A stretch of DNA of 64,000 nucleotides from Ornatilinea apprima (GTDB taxonomy: Bacteria > Chloroflexota > Anaerolineae > Anaerolineales > Anaerolineaceae). The stretch covers positions 1-64,000 of the forward strand of contig NZ_LGCL01000032.1 in the NCBI RefSeq assembly GCF_001306115.1, given 5' to 3'. The first letter of the stretch is position 1. Each line of letters starts with the position of its first letter. The translations under genes were made by a program, and so were the position numbers. The notes under the pieces are model-generated. The model was not told where the DNA came from. It ran no database searches and worked only from the letters and a program-made list of their open reading frames with translations. This document shows positions 34,738 to 43,001 of the stretch, piece by piece.

Positions 34738-36606
34738 TCAGGTCATGAGTGCATACAGAATATGGTCCAAAGAACCAATGTAAAGAACGTCATTTTCAAT
34801 GTACGGCGTGCCGGTAATCGCGCCGCCTGTGCTGAATTTCCACCGCAAACGGCCGTTTTTCGCGTCCAGGCAGTACATCTTCCCATCCACCGAGCCGCAA
34901 TAAACCGCGTCTTTATAAAGAACCGGCGAACCGCTGACCTGGTGCTCGGTCGCGTACTTCCACACTTCACGCCCGCCCCCCGCCTCAATACAGTAAATAT
35001 TACCATCCGCCGACCCGATATACACATTACCAAACCCAATAGCCGGAGATGACACCGATCCTTTACCCATATGAAAACGCCAGATCATCCAGCCGCTTTT
35101 CGCTTCCAGTGCGTACACCGAAAAATCAAGCGAGGCGGCATACAGAATCCCATCGTGAAGTGTCGGCGAAGATGTGATTCCCCTCTTCGCCCGGTATTTC
35201 CACTTCAGTTCGCCCAGGAAATTGACACAATTTAGCTCACCGCTGTCGCACCCAAAATAAACCAGGTCTTTGGTCACATACGGCGTGGAACGGATCGGCT
35301 GCACCGCGTCAAACCGCCACAGGCGAGTGTGCGTGGACAGGTTGACCGCGTGCAAATACCCATCATCCGATCCGATAAAAACGCAGCCTTCGGACACCGT
35401 CGGGCTGCAGCGAATGGGGCGGTCAGTCGCATAATGCCACATCTCGCGGCCATTGCGGGTGGACACCGCATACAGCTTATGGTCTTCGGATCCAAACAGA
35501 ATCATGCCTTCGTGCAGCACCGGCCGCGAAACAATCCCGCCTTCCGCGGGAAACTTCCACAAGAATTCTCCATTGTCCGTATTGATCGCGTAAAGGTTAT
35601 TATCATACGACCCAAAGTACACGACCCCTTTATGGTACACAGGCGAGCTGCGAATTTCATCCTCACAGGTAAATGTCCACAGGGGTTTGATTCCCTGCTC
35701 ATTGTTGATCATGGGAGAGGTATGGAAGAATGCGCTTCGCAAAGCTCCCGTCTTTTTGGCCACCATCAGCAGGGCTTCTTTCATCGCCTCAGCCGAAGGG
35801 AAACGATTCTTCGGGTCGTACTGGAGCGCGGTACTGATCACCGCCTCCAACTCGGCGGAAACATTCGGGTTAATCTTTTTCACCGGCCGTTCATGAAAAG
35901 TGAATGGCGCTTCCAAGCGCGGGTCTTGCCGGGTAAGCAAATGATGCATGGTCGCCCCCAAAGCGTAAATATCGGCAACCGGGCTGGCCTCGCCGCGGTA
36001 CTGCTCTGGGGGTGAATACCCTTCAGTTCCGATCATAGTGCCTTTCTGACCGGTCTTAAAAATTTTTGCGATCCCAAAATCGACCAGCACAATATGGTTT
36101 TGCTTATTGACCATAATGTTGGACGGTTTAATATCACGGAAAATAATCGGCTCTGGTTTGTGGTTGTGCAAATAGCTGAGCACATCACACAGTTCCGTTG
36201 CCCAGACAATCACCTGGTCTTCCGGCAAGAAGGAGCCAGACTCTTCCAACACCTTCTCCAGATCCATTCCGTTGACATATTCCAATACCAGGTATGACCG
36301 GTCTTGATGGGAAAAATAATCAAAAATCTGCGGAATCGACGGATGGGACAGGGTAACCAGAATATTGGCTTCCCGCTCAAAGTTTTGCACAATCGTGTCG
36401 CGAACCAACGGGTCAGGCGCAGAGTTAATCATCTCCTTAACCGCGACAATTTTTTCCACATTCGGAAAATGCAAATCCTTTGCCCGGTAAACCGAACCCA
36501 TACCCCCCAGGCCAACCACATCACGGATCAAGTACCGATCCATCAAAACGGTGCCGGGCGCTAATTGCTTCTCAGGTCTTTGATTACTGCTAAAACTTTG
36601 TGTCAT
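34738..36606 (-). CDS. Ser/Thr protein kinase fused to an eight-bladed PQQ-type beta-propeller
   Basis: Residues about 25-285 are a bacterial Hanks-type kinase: glycine loop GLGGMGSVY, Lys57 in VAVKEM, catalytic loop FRDIKPSN (Asp158; the usual His of HRD is Phe156), DFG at 176-178 and GTEGYSPPEQ. Residues 306-622 contain eight repeats of I-x-S-S-P-x-x-x-x-x-x-V-Y-x-G-S-x-D-G-x-L-Y-A-x-x-x-x-x-G-x-x-x-W. The first strand (K-P-L-W-T-F) completes the last blade, which lacks its own W strand. No transmembrane segment separates the domains, so the propeller is predicted cytoplasmic. An ATG 60 bases upstream with AAGG is a possible alternative start. First gene of the operon. Confidence 0.93.
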   Translation of the reverse strand: MTQSFSSNQRPEKQLAPGTVLMDRYLIRDVVGLGGMGSVYRAKDLHFPNVEKIVAVKEMINSAPDPLVRDTIVQNFEREANILVTLSHPSIPQIFDYFSHQDRSYLVLEYVNGMDLEKVLEESGSFLPEDQVIVWATELCDVLSYLHNHKPEPIIFRDIKPSNIMVNKQNHIVLVDFGIAKIFKTGQKGTMIGTEGYSPPEQYRGEASPVADIYALGATMHHLLTRQDPRLEAPFTFHERPVKKINPNVSAELEAVISTALQYDPKNRFPSAEAMKEALLMVAKKTGALRSAFFHTSPMINNEQGIKPLWTFTCEDEIRSSPVYHKGVVYFGSYDNNLYAINTDNGEFLWKFPAEGGIVSRPVLHEGMILFGSEDHKLYAVSTRNGREMWHYATDRPIRCSPTVSEGCVFIGSDDGYLHAVNLSTHTRLWRFDAVQPIRSTPYVTKDLVYFGCDSGELNCVNFLGELKWKYRAKRGITSSPTLHDGILYAASLDFSVYALEAKSGWMIWRFHMGKGSVSSPAIGFGNVYIGSADGNIYCIEAGGGREVWKYATEHQVSGSPVLYKDAVYCGSVDGKMYCLDAKNGRLRWKFSTGGAITGTPYIENDVLYIGSLDHILYALMT

Positions 36607-36725
36607 GCGTAACGTATCCAGCCTAGCCTCCCAATCGAAGGACAAAAAGCACGTCCCCCATTGCATGTTGATCTACCTTGTCCGTTTTTTTGATATCAAA
36701 TTGGGTTTAACAGGAGCCTCGTTAA

Positions 36726-36754
36726 ATTATAAGCACCCTGATATATTATTGCAA
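36726..36754 (-). promoter_or_regulatory. Strong sigma70-type promoter of the signalling operon
   Basis: On the minus strand TTGCAA and a perfect TATAAT are separated by exactly 17 bases. Transcription would start near 36719, leaving a leader of about 110 bases (about 50 if the upstream ATG at 36666 is used). Confidence 0.8.
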
Positions 36755-36852
36755 CTTGCACAAAATTTACATTTTTTGATTTGGCGCACAACACTCCAAC
36801 CGGCCGCTGCTTTTTCACCCCGCTTGTGGTTACGACACAGGCACATCAGTCT

Positions 36853-37203
36853 TCATTTTTCATCGCGGCATTCAGCGCAAGAGCATAGCTCACGCAAATA
36901 ATGCCAGGTAAAAATTCCATCTGAGTGACCATCTTGCCAAGTTAACCGGATTCCATAACCACCCACAGCCTCAATTTGGGCCAGCATGGTAGCATCCGAC
37001 TCGCCCAATTCCACCAAAAAAATGTCTTCGTCCGGCTCTGAGCGCATGTTTTCGTGGCCTCCCCGGCAGCCAGCGCAAGGACAGGCGGCACGCAGCAAAG
37101 AAAAACCATACCGGCTGACGTGACCATCTCCCCATTTCACTTCCACAACCCGTTTGCTTTTACTTGCTTCAATTTGCAATGCGGTCTCACGTTGATTGAT
37201 CAT
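36853..37203 (-). CDS. DUF971 protein
   Basis: The 116-residue protein matches DUF971, the gamma-butyrobetaine hydroxylase N-terminal-like domain: VVEVKWGDGHVSRYGFSLLRAACPCAGCRGG, then VGGYGIRLTWQDGHSDGIFTWHYLRELC. Cysteines at C-P-C-x-x-C and the terminal C-S-C-x-x-C could bind zinc or an Fe-S cluster; DUF971 proteins have been linked to Fe-S cluster handling. CAGGAAAA precedes the ATG. It lies 28 bases after the SH3b gene and is cotranscribed with it. Confidence 0.9.
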   Translation of the reverse strand: MINQRETALQIEASKSKRVVEVKWGDGHVSRYGFSLLRAACPCAGCRGGHENMRSEPDEDIFLVELGESDATMLAQIEAVGGYGIRLTWQDGHSDGIFTWHYLRELCSCAECRDEK

Positions 37204-37231
37204 CTGAATTTTCCTGTATTGCTGTTAAGAA

Positions 37232-37699
37232 TTAATCCTGCCGCACTATCGCCGACAGGAAACTGCTGGCCGCCCATCCGCTGCGGCTTTCATCATATGG
37301 AGAAACAATATGCCACCAAACGTAGCCGTCTTTTTCAACAGGACCTTCAGTAATTTCAAACACCTCAGAATCCATCGCGATGAATTTCACCAGAGCGGCC
37401 GTTCCGGCATTCTCGCGCAAACGCAGGCCCGCGCCATCGGTTCCCGTGATCTGAGCCACACCGCCCACCGCCAGCCCGCCGGTTTCGATGATGGTTGCAG
37501 GGTCAACAGTGGGAGTAATGGTTGGCGTCTGCGTTTGCGTTGGGGCCGGGATGACCGTAATCAACGCCGAAGATTGGCTCACCGCGCTTGCAGAAGGCCG
37601 CGAAATCAAGAAAATTGCCGACCAGATCACACACAAACTTATAGCAAGCCCCACTGCCGCCCACGCCATCCACTTTTGAAATCTCAATCCGCTCTCCAT
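37232..37699 (-). CDS. Membrane-anchored SH3b-domain protein
   Basis: A 155-residue protein with one N-terminal transmembrane helix (about 10-33), a Pro/Thr-rich spacer (P-T-Q-T-Q-T-P-T-I-T-P-T) and a bacterial SH3 domain (about 70-150) with GAGLRLRENAG and GYVWWHIVSPYDESRSGWAASSFL. Such domains bind cell-wall peptides or polysaccharide outside the membrane. ATG 37699 was chosen because AGGAAAGG lies just upstream and a TATAAT on this strand falls only a few bases before the longer GTG alternative at 37729. It is divergent from a membrane Ser/Thr kinase gene, which suggests a shared envelope role. Confidence 0.82.
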   Translation of the reverse strand: MESGLRFQKWMAWAAVGLAISLCVIWSAIFLISRPSASAVSQSSALITVIPAPTQTQTPTITPTVDPATIIETGGLAVGGVAQITGTDGAGLRLRENAGTAALVKFIAMDSEVFEITEGPVEKDGYVWWHIVSPYDESRSGWAASSFLSAIVRQD

Positions 37700-37735
37700 T
37701 CCTGCCTTTCCTGTCTGGGTACGTTTCACTTCACC

Positions 37736-37776
37736 ATTATATCGTACCGGCAGCCGAAAAAGTTGTATGATATAAT
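37736..37776. promoter_or_regulatory. Divergent pair of TATAAT elements between SH3b and kinase genes
   Basis: The minus-strand TATAAT is at 37736-37741 and the plus-strand TATAAT at 37771-37776. The plus element ends 11 bases before the kinase ATG, implying an almost leaderless message. The -35 regions are weak for both. Confidence 0.5.
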
Positions 37777-37787
37777 TTTTAGATCAT

Positions 37788-38879
37788 ATGGAATCTTCCA
37801 AAGTGCCTAACTCGCTTGGAAATCGATACGAACTGCAACAGCCGCTCGGAACTGGTGGGATGGCTGTTGTTTATCTTGCCCGCGACCGGATGCTCGAAAG
37901 ACTGGTGGCCGTAAAAATCTTAAAACAAGACTTTTCCAAAGACGACGCCTTCCGAGAGCGTTTCCGTCTCGAAGCCCGCTCAGCCGCCAACCTTTCGCAC
38001 CCCAATATTGTAACCGTTCACGATTTTGGCATGGATGGCGACAATTTCTACTTTGTAATGGAACACATGCCGGGCAAGGATCTGAAAACCATTATCCGCG
38101 AGCGAGGACGCTTTCCTGTTAAAGAAGCCATGAGCCTGATCATCCAGGCCGCCGAAGGCCTCGGTTACGCGCATCGCGCCGGACTGGTCCACTGCGACGT
38201 GAAACCGCAGAACTTCCTGGTCACCCACGACCAGCAGTTAAAGGTGACCGATTTCGGCATCGCCCGCGCCCTCAGCACCATCCATCCCGAAGAAAAATCG
38301 GATGTGGTGTGGGGCACACCGCAGTATTTTTCCCCCGAACAAGCCGCCGGATTGGCGCCTTCGCCAGCCTCCGATGTCTATTCCCTGGGCGTGATTCTAT
38401 ACGAAATGCTCACCGGCCGCCTGCCGTTCATCGCCGATGACCCCGAAGAACTGGCGCGACTTCACCGTGAAGCCGAACCGGTTCCTCCCCGCCAGATCAA
38501 CCCCAAAATTCCCGAGCGGCTTGAAAAAGTCATTCTCAAGGTCCTTTCAAAAGAACCATCCGCCCGCTACCGCACAGCCGACCAGTTTGCCCGCATTTTG
38601 AAAACGGTCAACCTTGAAATCGCCGACCAGGCAACCATCCCTCCCCATCCGGTTGTCCAGCAGGCAGCCCCGGCCGTTTCCTACATCCCCCCACGCATTG
38701 ACCTGAACCATGCGGCTGCGACATCATCCGCTCCGATCGAGATTCCCCAGGGGGAGCCTCTCGAAGAAGTGCGCCAAATTGACTGGATTACGATCCTTCT
38801 GGGATTAGGCGCGGCTCTCGCGGTTGGCGGTCTGATCCCCTTTGGTCTGTACGTCTGGCTTACATTATCCGCTCAATGA
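37788..38879 (+). CDS. Tail-anchored Ser/Thr protein kinase with an HCD catalytic loop
   Basis: The kinase domain (14-270) has the glycine loop GTGGMAVVY, Lys43 in VAVKILK, catalytic loop HCDVKPQN (His135, Asp137; Arg of HRD replaced by Cys136), DFG 155-157 and GTPQYFSPEQ. A Pro/Ala-rich linker and one transmembrane helix (about 335-358) leave almost nothing outside, so unlike PknB-type receptors it has no sensor domain. Lack of the HRD Arg suggests it does not need activation-loop phosphorylation. The stop overlaps the start region of rpe. It is divergent from the SH3b protein gene. Confidence 0.92.
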   Translation: MESSKVPNSLGNRYELQQPLGTGGMAVVYLARDRMLERLVAVKILKQDFSKDDAFRERFRLEARSAANLSHPNIVTVHDFGMDGDNFYFVMEHMPGKDLKTIIRERGRFPVKEAMSLIIQAAEGLGYAHRAGLVHCDVKPQNFLVTHDQQLKVTDFGIARALSTIHPEEKSDVVWGTPQYFSPEQAAGLAPSPASDVYSLGVILYEMLTGRLPFIADDPEELARLHREAEPVPPRQINPKIPERLEKVILKVLSKEPSARYRTADQFARILKTVNLEIADQATIPPHPVVQQAAPAVSYIPPRIDLNHAAATSSAPIEIPQGEPLEEVRQIDWITILLGLGAALAVGGLIPFGLYVWLTLSAQ

Positions 38880-38899
38880 AATTTTACCGGAACCATATC

Positions 38900-39562
38900 A
38901 TGAACAACATTATCTTATCCGCTTCCATTCTCTCAGCTGACTTCGCCAGGCTCGGCGAAGAGCTGCGCGCAGCATCGGCCACCGATCTGGATTGGGTGCA
39001 CATTGACGTAATGGACGGGCAGTTTGTGCCCAATATTTCAATGGGTCCTTTCATTGTTGAAACTTGCAATCGCATCACCGATCTTCCCCTCGATGTCCAC
39101 CTGATGATCCAACAGCCCGAGCGCCACATTCAATCCTTCGCCAAAGCCGGCGCGGATTGGATCAGCGTTCACTACGAGGGCAACCCTAACATCCACCGCA
39201 CCCTGCAAGAAATCCGCGCCCTGGGCTGCCACCCGGGAATCGTGATTAACCCAGGCACGCCCGCCGCTGTGCTCGAATCGGTGCTGGATATGGTTGACCT
39301 GGTCTTGGTGATGAGCGTTAACCCGGGCTTCTCCGGACAGAAATTCATGCCAGAAATGGCTCGCAAAATTGCCCAGGTTGACAGCATGTTGAAACAAATT
39401 AACTCTTCCGCTATCATCCAGGTGGATGGTGGAATTACCAGCGAAACCATTTGCGCGGCATACGATGCTGGCGCGCGCAGCTTTGTGGCTGCCACAGCCA
39501 TCTTCAAACACCCCCAGGGTATCGCGGCGGGCATCGCCTCTTTGCGCAACGCGGTTCGCTGA
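38900..39562 (+). CDS. rpe: Ribulose-phosphate 3-epimerase
   Basis: Rpe interconverts ribulose 5-phosphate and xylulose 5-phosphate in the pentose phosphate pathway. The 220-residue TIM barrel shows SASILSADFARLGEE, WVHIDVMDGQFVPNIS with metal and catalytic residues, DVHLMI, ISVHYEG, LVMSVNPGFSGQKF and IQVDGGI, and ends in the phosphate-binding FVAATAIF. A CCGGAA site supports this ATG; an upstream ATG at 38876 that overlaps the kinase stop would add eight residues. Cotranscription with the kinase gene is likely. Confidence 0.95.
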   Translation: MNNIILSASILSADFARLGEELRAASATDLDWVHIDVMDGQFVPNISMGPFIVETCNRITDLPLDVHLMIQQPERHIQSFAKAGADWISVHYEGNPNIHRTLQEIRALGCHPGIVINPGTPAAVLESVLDMVDLVLVMSVNPGFSGQKFMPEMARKIAQVDSMLKQINSSAIIQVDGGITSETICAAYDAGARSFVAATAIFKHPQGIAAGIASLRNAVR

Positions 39563-39575
39563 TGATCAGTTGTTT

Positions 39576-39601
39576 AAACGAAAATCACGGCTTGCGCCGC
39601 G
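39576..39601 (-). terminator. Terminator after rpmB
   Basis: On the minus strand CGCGGC pairs with GCCGTG (one G-T) around a GCAA tetraloop, followed by ATTTTCGTTT. Confidence 0.6.
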
Positions 39602-39627
39602 ACTTTCAAAGGATGGTTTGGTCGGTA

Positions 39628-39810
39628 TTACGCGGTTTTTGCCATCGTTCGGATGCATTTCGCGCACAACACCTTCTTGACTTTCCGGCCGTTCTCAACA
39701 ACGGTCACCCGCTGGAGATTAGGGCGAAAAGTACGGTTGGTGGCTCGCATCGAAAAGCTTCGATTGTGGCCAAAAGTTGTCGCTTTTCCACAAACTTCGC
39801 ACTTTGCCAT
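39628..39810 (-). CDS. rpmB: Large-subunit ribosomal protein bL28, zinc-binding form
   Basis: The 60-residue protein has the bL28 pattern FGHNRSFSMRATNRTFRPNLQRV. It retains both cysteine pairs (Cys4/Cys7 and Cys49/Cys52), so it is the C+ zinc-ribbon version; C- paralogs replace it under zinc limitation in some bacteria. GAAAGGA precedes the ATG and a good promoter lies upstream. It is divergent from the Asp23-fakA genes, an arrangement also found in Firmicutes (rpmB-yloU-yloV). Confidence 0.95.
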   Translation of the reverse strand: MAKCEVCGKATTFGHNRSFSMRATNRTFRPNLQRVTVVENGRKVKKVLCAKCIRTMAKTA

Positions 39811-39883
39811 TTCATAATCCTTTCGTACAATAAGTGCCGATTAAACCGGAGAACAAACCGGAGATTGCTCTAACCAGGAACTG

Positions 39884-39912
39884 ATTTTACCATAATGCGA
39901 AACGATCATCAA
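39884..39912 (-). promoter_or_regulatory. rpmB promoter
   Basis: On the minus strand TTGATG and TAAAAT are separated by exactly 17 bases, about 70 bases before the rpmB start codon. Confidence 0.7.
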
Positions 39913-39959
39913 GAAGAACGGTTTTAACCATATCTAAAGAAAGCAAAAAGGGCTTGATT

Positions 39960-40316
39960 ATGACAGACGCAAACAATCCCCTTGGAAACATCTATATTTC
40001 TCACCGGGCAATTGCGACGATTGCCTGCCAATCCGCTCTCGAATCGTATGGCGTTGTTGGCCTGGCAGCCAAGAATTTTGCCGAAGGCATTACCCAGGCG
40101 ATTGTAAAGGACCCGCTAGCGGGTGTCGAAGTCAACTTCACCGGGTCTGAAATCAAAATTGATTTATACATCATCATCGAATACGGCACCCGCATCAAAT
40201 CAGTGGCTTCCAGCGTTGGCGATAGTGTGCGCTACCAGGTAGAAAAAGCCACGGGCCTTCCGGTATTACAAGTCAATGTTCATGTGCGTGGTTTGCGCAT
40301 CAGCAACCCCGATTAA
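39960..40316 (+). CDS. Asp23/Gls24-family envelope protein (YloU-like)
   Basis: The 118-residue protein matches the Asp23 family: GNIYISHRAIATIACQSALE at the start, VEVNFTGSEIKIDLYIIIEYG in the middle, and the C-terminal VNVHVRGLRI. Members are cytoplasmic, often membrane-associated, and linked to envelope stress. AAAAGGG precedes the ATG; a TTG two codons earlier is less likely. It is followed 38 bases later by fakA, reproducing the yloU-yloV pair of Bacillus. Confidence 0.9.
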   Translation: MTDANNPLGNIYISHRAIATIACQSALESYGVVGLAAKNFAEGITQAIVKDPLAGVEVNFTGSEIKIDLYIIIEYGTRIKSVASSVGDSVRYQVEKATGLPVLQVNVHVRGLRISNPD

Positions 40317-40354
40317 TTTTTTCTTATTGTATCTCTTTTTTATTTAGGAGCGTT

Positions 40355-42034
40355 ATGAGCATTAATCCGCAATTTCCGCCGGTTGCTGGTGGAAAAAATT
40401 CTGAAGAATCCACGATCGACGGACAGGAATTAAAAATTCTGGTCGAAGCAGCCCTTACCTGGCTGAAGACCAACCAGCAAACCGTCAATGCTTTGAATGT
40501 ATTCCCCGTTCCCGATGGCGACACCGGCACCAATATGCTGCTGACCATGCAAGCCGCCTACGACGAAATCAAAGATTCGGGCGAGCGCAATGTTGGCAAA
40601 ATGGCTCACGCCGTCGCCCAGGGAGCGTTGATTGGCGCGCGGGGAAATTCAGGTGTGATCCTTTCACAGCTCTGGCGCGGTTTCGCGCGCGCATTGGATA
40701 ACTATGACCGTATGGACGTCCTGAAGCTCATCGCCGCGTTTCGCGAATCACGCAACACCGCTTACAAAGGCGTTGTCCGTCCGGTGGAAGGCACCATTCT
40801 AACTGTGGCCAGCGACATCGCCGACGCGGCTGAGGGTGTCAAAGAAAGCGTTACCTGCCTTTCTGAGCTGCTGGAGCTGGTGGTTGAAGCGGCAGACGTT
40901 TCGGTCAAGCGCACGCCTGATCTGCTCCCCATCCTCAAACAAGCCGGCGTGGTCGATTCAGGTGGAAAAGGTCTTTTCTTTATCTTGGAAGGTATGTTGC
41001 GAAAGATTCAGGGGCTGCCGCTCGAAACAGCCCTCACAACCGTTCAGCCGCTTGCGGCAATGGAGTTGGACCACGCGATGGAAACAGTGGAACCCGGCCA
41101 GGACTTTGAAGTTGTTCTCGATCTTCGCCCTTCACAACCGCTTGATTTGGAATCATTCTACGACGCATTATCCGAAATGGGCACATCTATTCAGGTTGGT
41201 GAAGGCGATGGAATGTACCGCATGCACATTCATGTCCCCACCGAAAACCGCTACAAACCCATCGATTACGCTATGACTCTCGGCACAGTAACCAAAGTGG
41301 CTATAGAAAACTTGATTGCCCAGATGGAATCCCCCGAAGAGACTGAATCACACCTAACCCTTGCTCCGGTGGAACCCGGTCAAATCGCAGTGGTGGCTGT
41401 CTCTCCCGGATCGGGTATTTCGCGCATTTTTGCCAGCTTGGGTGTGGCCGCCATCGTAGAAGGCGGGCAAACTATGAACCCCAGCACCAAAGAGATATTG
41501 AACGCCTTTGAGAATCTGCCTACCGATAAAATCGTCATCTTGCCAAACAATAAAAATATTGTCATGGCTGCTCAGGCCACCACTGATCTCACTGTAAAAA
41601 AAGTGGCAGTCATACCCAGTAAAACCGTGCCGCAAGGCCTATCCGCCATGCTGCGCCTCATGCCCGACGGTGATTTAGACAATGTGGTAGCAGAAATGAC
41701 CGCGGCCCTCACCGATGTGGAAACCGGCGAAATCACAACGGCCACCCGCAGCGTGGAGATCAACGGAATTCAGGTTGACGAAGGCGAAGTGATTGCCTTG
41801 CATAATGGCAAGCTCATTCAATCCACACGCTCCCTCGAAGAAGCCTGCCTCGGCTTCCTCACCGCCGCGGAAACAGAAGACCGCGAGCGCATCACCCTCT
41901 TTTACGGTAAAGACATCTCAAAAAACGAAGTCAACAGTATTGCTGATGTCATCCGCAAAACTTACCCCTCACACGAACTGGAAATTCACGCCGGCAACCA
42001 ACCACACTACCAATTCATCATCGCCGTTGAATAA
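40355..42034 (+). CDS. fakA: Fatty acid kinase catalytic subunit FakA (DAK2 domain, YloV)
   Basis: FakA phosphorylates fatty acids bound to a FakB (DegV-type) partner, giving acyl-phosphate for the PlsX/PlsY pathway. The 559-residue protein has the DhaL-like nucleotide domain: NALNVFPVPDGDTGTNM with metal-binding Asp residues, GARGNSGVILSQLWRG and KQAGVVDSGGKG. The FakA middle domain and the C-terminal EDD-like fold (LPNNKNIVMAAQ) follow. AGGAGCG precedes the ATG. A DegV-family gene follows 3 bases later, which makes a FakA-FakB pair highly likely. Confidence 0.93.
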   Translation: MSINPQFPPVAGGKNSEESTIDGQELKILVEAALTWLKTNQQTVNALNVFPVPDGDTGTNMLLTMQAAYDEIKDSGERNVGKMAHAVAQGALIGARGNSGVILSQLWRGFARALDNYDRMDVLKLIAAFRESRNTAYKGVVRPVEGTILTVASDIADAAEGVKESVTCLSELLELVVEAADVSVKRTPDLLPILKQAGVVDSGGKGLFFILEGMLRKIQGLPLETALTTVQPLAAMELDHAMETVEPGQDFEVVLDLRPSQPLDLESFYDALSEMGTSIQVGEGDGMYRMHIHVPTENRYKPIDYAMTLGTVTKVAIENLIAQMESPEETESHLTLAPVEPGQIAVVAVSPGSGISRIFASLGVAAIVEGGQTMNPSTKEILNAFENLPTDKIVILPNNKNIVMAAQATTDLTVKKVAVIPSKTVPQGLSAMLRLMPDGDLDNVVAEMTAALTDVETGEITTATRSVEINGIQVDEGEVIALHNGKLIQSTRSLEEACLGFLTAAETEDRERITLFYGKDISKNEVNSIADVIRKTYPSHELEIHAGNQPHYQFIIAVE

Positions 42035-42037
42035 TTT

Positions 42038-42889
42038 ATGAATTCAATTTGCATTGTAACTGACGATTCAGCTCAATTTCTCACTCCCCAATACCCGGGA
42101 AGTTCATTCACGTTTATCCTTCCCAATCAAGTCCACCTGGAAGGGAAAAGCCAAAAAATATCTTCCGCGCGCGATCTGCCAAAAACCGCGGGAGAAGATT
42201 TTCATCCACGCCTCGAAGGCCCTTCCGTTGAAAGTTACCGGCAATTTTTTCAGCAGCTCGGGCAATCTTTCAATGTCATTGTGTGCATCCTGGCCAGCAG
42301 TCACCTGACCAACAGCGTAGACAATGCCCGCGAAGCGGCTTCGGGGTTTCATGGCGCGCCCGTCATTCAGATCATCGACTCAGGATCATTCGCCATCGGT
42401 CTGGGATTGATAGTTCAATCCGCCGCCAAAGCCATTCAACAAGGCGCGAACGGCATCGAGGTTGAGCGCATCGCCAGAGATTTGATCCAGCGATCTTACG
42501 CCGTGATCTGCGCGCCAGGGTTGTCTTACTTGGCCAGCAATCACTTTCTTGACCATGCACAGGCCTCTGTGGGCGAGATGCTCAGCATCTTTCCGATTTA
42601 CTCGCTTGAAGATGGCAACCTGGTTCCTGTTGATAAAGTTCGCAACCACCGCCACGCCATTATTTATTATCAAGAGTTCATTGAAGAGTTCGATGACCTC
42701 GAGAATATTGCCTTCCTGCAAAGCGCGCCTCCCAACCCGCAAGATACCCGGTTGTTGCGCGAATTTGTGCATGAAAATTTTGGCGGCGCAGTTTTTAGTG
42801 AGCACAGCATTAACCTGCCCTGCGCGTCTCTCTTTGGGCCGCGCACAACATCGCTTTTCCTGGTGGAAAGCCAGCAGGCATCCATCTAA
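42038..42889 (+). CDS. DegV-family (FakB-like) fatty-acid-binding protein
   Basis: The 283-residue protein has DegV features: N-terminal SICIVTDDSAQF, the loop ILASSHLTNSVDNAREAA in place of the usual S-S-x-L-S-G-T-x-x-S, DSGSFAIGLGLIV, and DKVRNHRHAI with the conserved Arg. FakB proteins bind a fatty acid in a deep pocket and present the carboxylate to FakA. The S-G-T stretch that contacts the carboxylate reads L-T-N here, so lipid specificity may differ. It lies 3 bases after fakA. Confidence 0.88.
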   Translation: MNSICIVTDDSAQFLTPQYPGSSFTFILPNQVHLEGKSQKISSARDLPKTAGEDFHPRLEGPSVESYRQFFQQLGQSFNVIVCILASSHLTNSVDNAREAASGFHGAPVIQIIDSGSFAIGLGLIVQSAAKAIQQGANGIEVERIARDLIQRSYAVICAPGLSYLASNHFLDHAQASVGEMLSIFPIYSLEDGNLVPVDKVRNHRHAIIYYQEFIEEFDDLENIAFLQSAPPNPQDTRLLREFVHENFGGAVFSEHSINLPCASLFGPRTTSLFLVESQQASI

Positions 42890-42989
42890 CCTCTTTGGAT
42901 ACCAGGCGCTGCCCGGAATGCTGGTTTGGCGGCGCCTTGTCTATTTAATGCTGCGCAACTAGTTTTGTTCTATGAATCCTAGATTAGGG

Positions 42990-42995
42990 TAAAAT
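42990..42995 (+). promoter_or_regulatory. -10 element immediately before recG
   Basis: TAAAAT ends 6 bases before the recG ATG, placing the expected transcription start at or next to the A of ATG. No ribosome site is visible. Confidence 0.45.
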
Positions 42996-43001
42996 TGTTT
43001 T

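Noticed and set aside
35329-36015. 228-codon plus-strand open frame
   Set aside because: Antisense to the propeller kinase; no recognisable domain.
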